DNA from: Scybalousia_A sp964542225
GTDB taxonomy: Bacteria; Bacteroidota; Bacteroidia; Bacteroidales; P3
Assembly (NCBI GenBank): GCA_964542225.1
Contig: CAZITO010000087.1
Span: forward strand, 1 to 6,022
Direction: 5' to 3'
Length of the DNA: 6,022 nt
Part shown: one piece after another, positions 5,989 to 6,022 of the stretch
Position numbering within the stretch: position 1 is the stretch's first letter
Layout of the letters: each line of letters begins with the position of its first letter
Translations under genes and position numbers: made by a program
Notes under the pieces: model-generated
Database searches by the model: none
What the model saw: the letters and a program-made list of their open reading frames with translations, nothing else
Told to the model about the DNA's origin: nothing

Positions 5989-6022
5989 GAAACGGCGTTT
6001 TATTTTATCGAAACGCCGATTC
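5989..6022 (+). other. GC-rich hairpin in the rightward transcript leader
   Basis: GAAACGGCGTTT (5989-6000) and AAACGCCGATTC (6011-6022) pair over 11 of 12 positions, with one A-A mismatch, around a ten-base loop. The central 8-bp stem, CGGCGTTT/AAACGCCG, is perfect and stands out in AT-rich surroundings. It lies about 65 nt past the predicted start of the rightward transcript. The window ends at the right arm, so a following T-tract (terminator) or a gene start cannot be seen. Confidence 0.5.

Larger units (their letters stand above)
5667..6022. other. Intergenic control region between the merR operon and a rightward gene outside the window
   Basis: This 356-nt stretch holds no complete gene. 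The plus strand has no ATG in it. The longest ATG-started minus-strand frame noticed, at 5783-5815, is ten codons (MGYPMNVLLV) and is not credible. The region contains a leftward promoter with phased half-sites (5686-5729), a C/G-richer patch around 5750-5772, a 7-bp inverted repeat (5832-5850), a strong rightward promoter (5887-5918) and an edge hairpin (5989-6022). The arrangement is that of a divergent control region, with the rightward gene beginning after the window ends. Confidence 0.8.

Noticed and set aside
5989..6022. Calling the edge hairpin an intrinsic terminator
   Set aside because: The T-tract that would define a terminator would lie beyond the window, and no gene ends just before it on the plus strand.

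Overview
The window looks like chromosomal DNA from a low-G+C member of the Bacteroidota, probably Bacteroidales. Three things point there: promoters of the TTG/TTTG-N19-20-TAnnTTTG type that this phylum uses instead of -35/-10 boxes, A-rich start regions without good Shine-Dalgarno sequences, and a secreted DUF4369/TlpA-type thioredoxin-fold protein. The phylum call is firm; anything narrower is inference.

All five protein genes lie on the minus strand and read right to left. A short MerR-type regulator (5331-5666) overlaps the start of a D-alanine--D-alanine ligase gene, ddl (4361-5350). About 15 nt later comes an MsbA-like ABC exporter with fused membrane and ATPase domains (2510-4345). 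After a 50-nt gap that carries its own promoter come smpB (1995-2459), the tmRNA-binding ribosome rescue factor, and then, 13 nt further on, a large exported protein (14-1981). That last protein is a tandem duplication of a DUF4369-like domain plus a thioredoxin-like domain, and both copies have lost the CxxC cysteines.

The first three genes form a likely operon joining a regulator to cell-wall precursor synthesis and to an envelope lipid or drug exporter. smpB and the thioredoxin-like gene form a second transcription unit, possibly also reached by readthrough.

The rightmost 356 nt (5667-6022) hold no complete gene but are rich in signals. There is a minus-strand promoter for the merR-ddl-ABC operon, with three TTAGAST half-sites set exactly 10 bp apart over the -33 position (a candidate MerR operator). 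There is a 7-bp inverted repeat, a strong plus-strand promoter (5887-5918) that fires out of the window, and a GC-rich hairpin at the right edge. The gene served by the plus-strand promoter starts beyond the window. The five genes are mostly housekeeping functions; the points most worth following up are the cysteine-less tandem thioredoxin-like protein and the phased operator.
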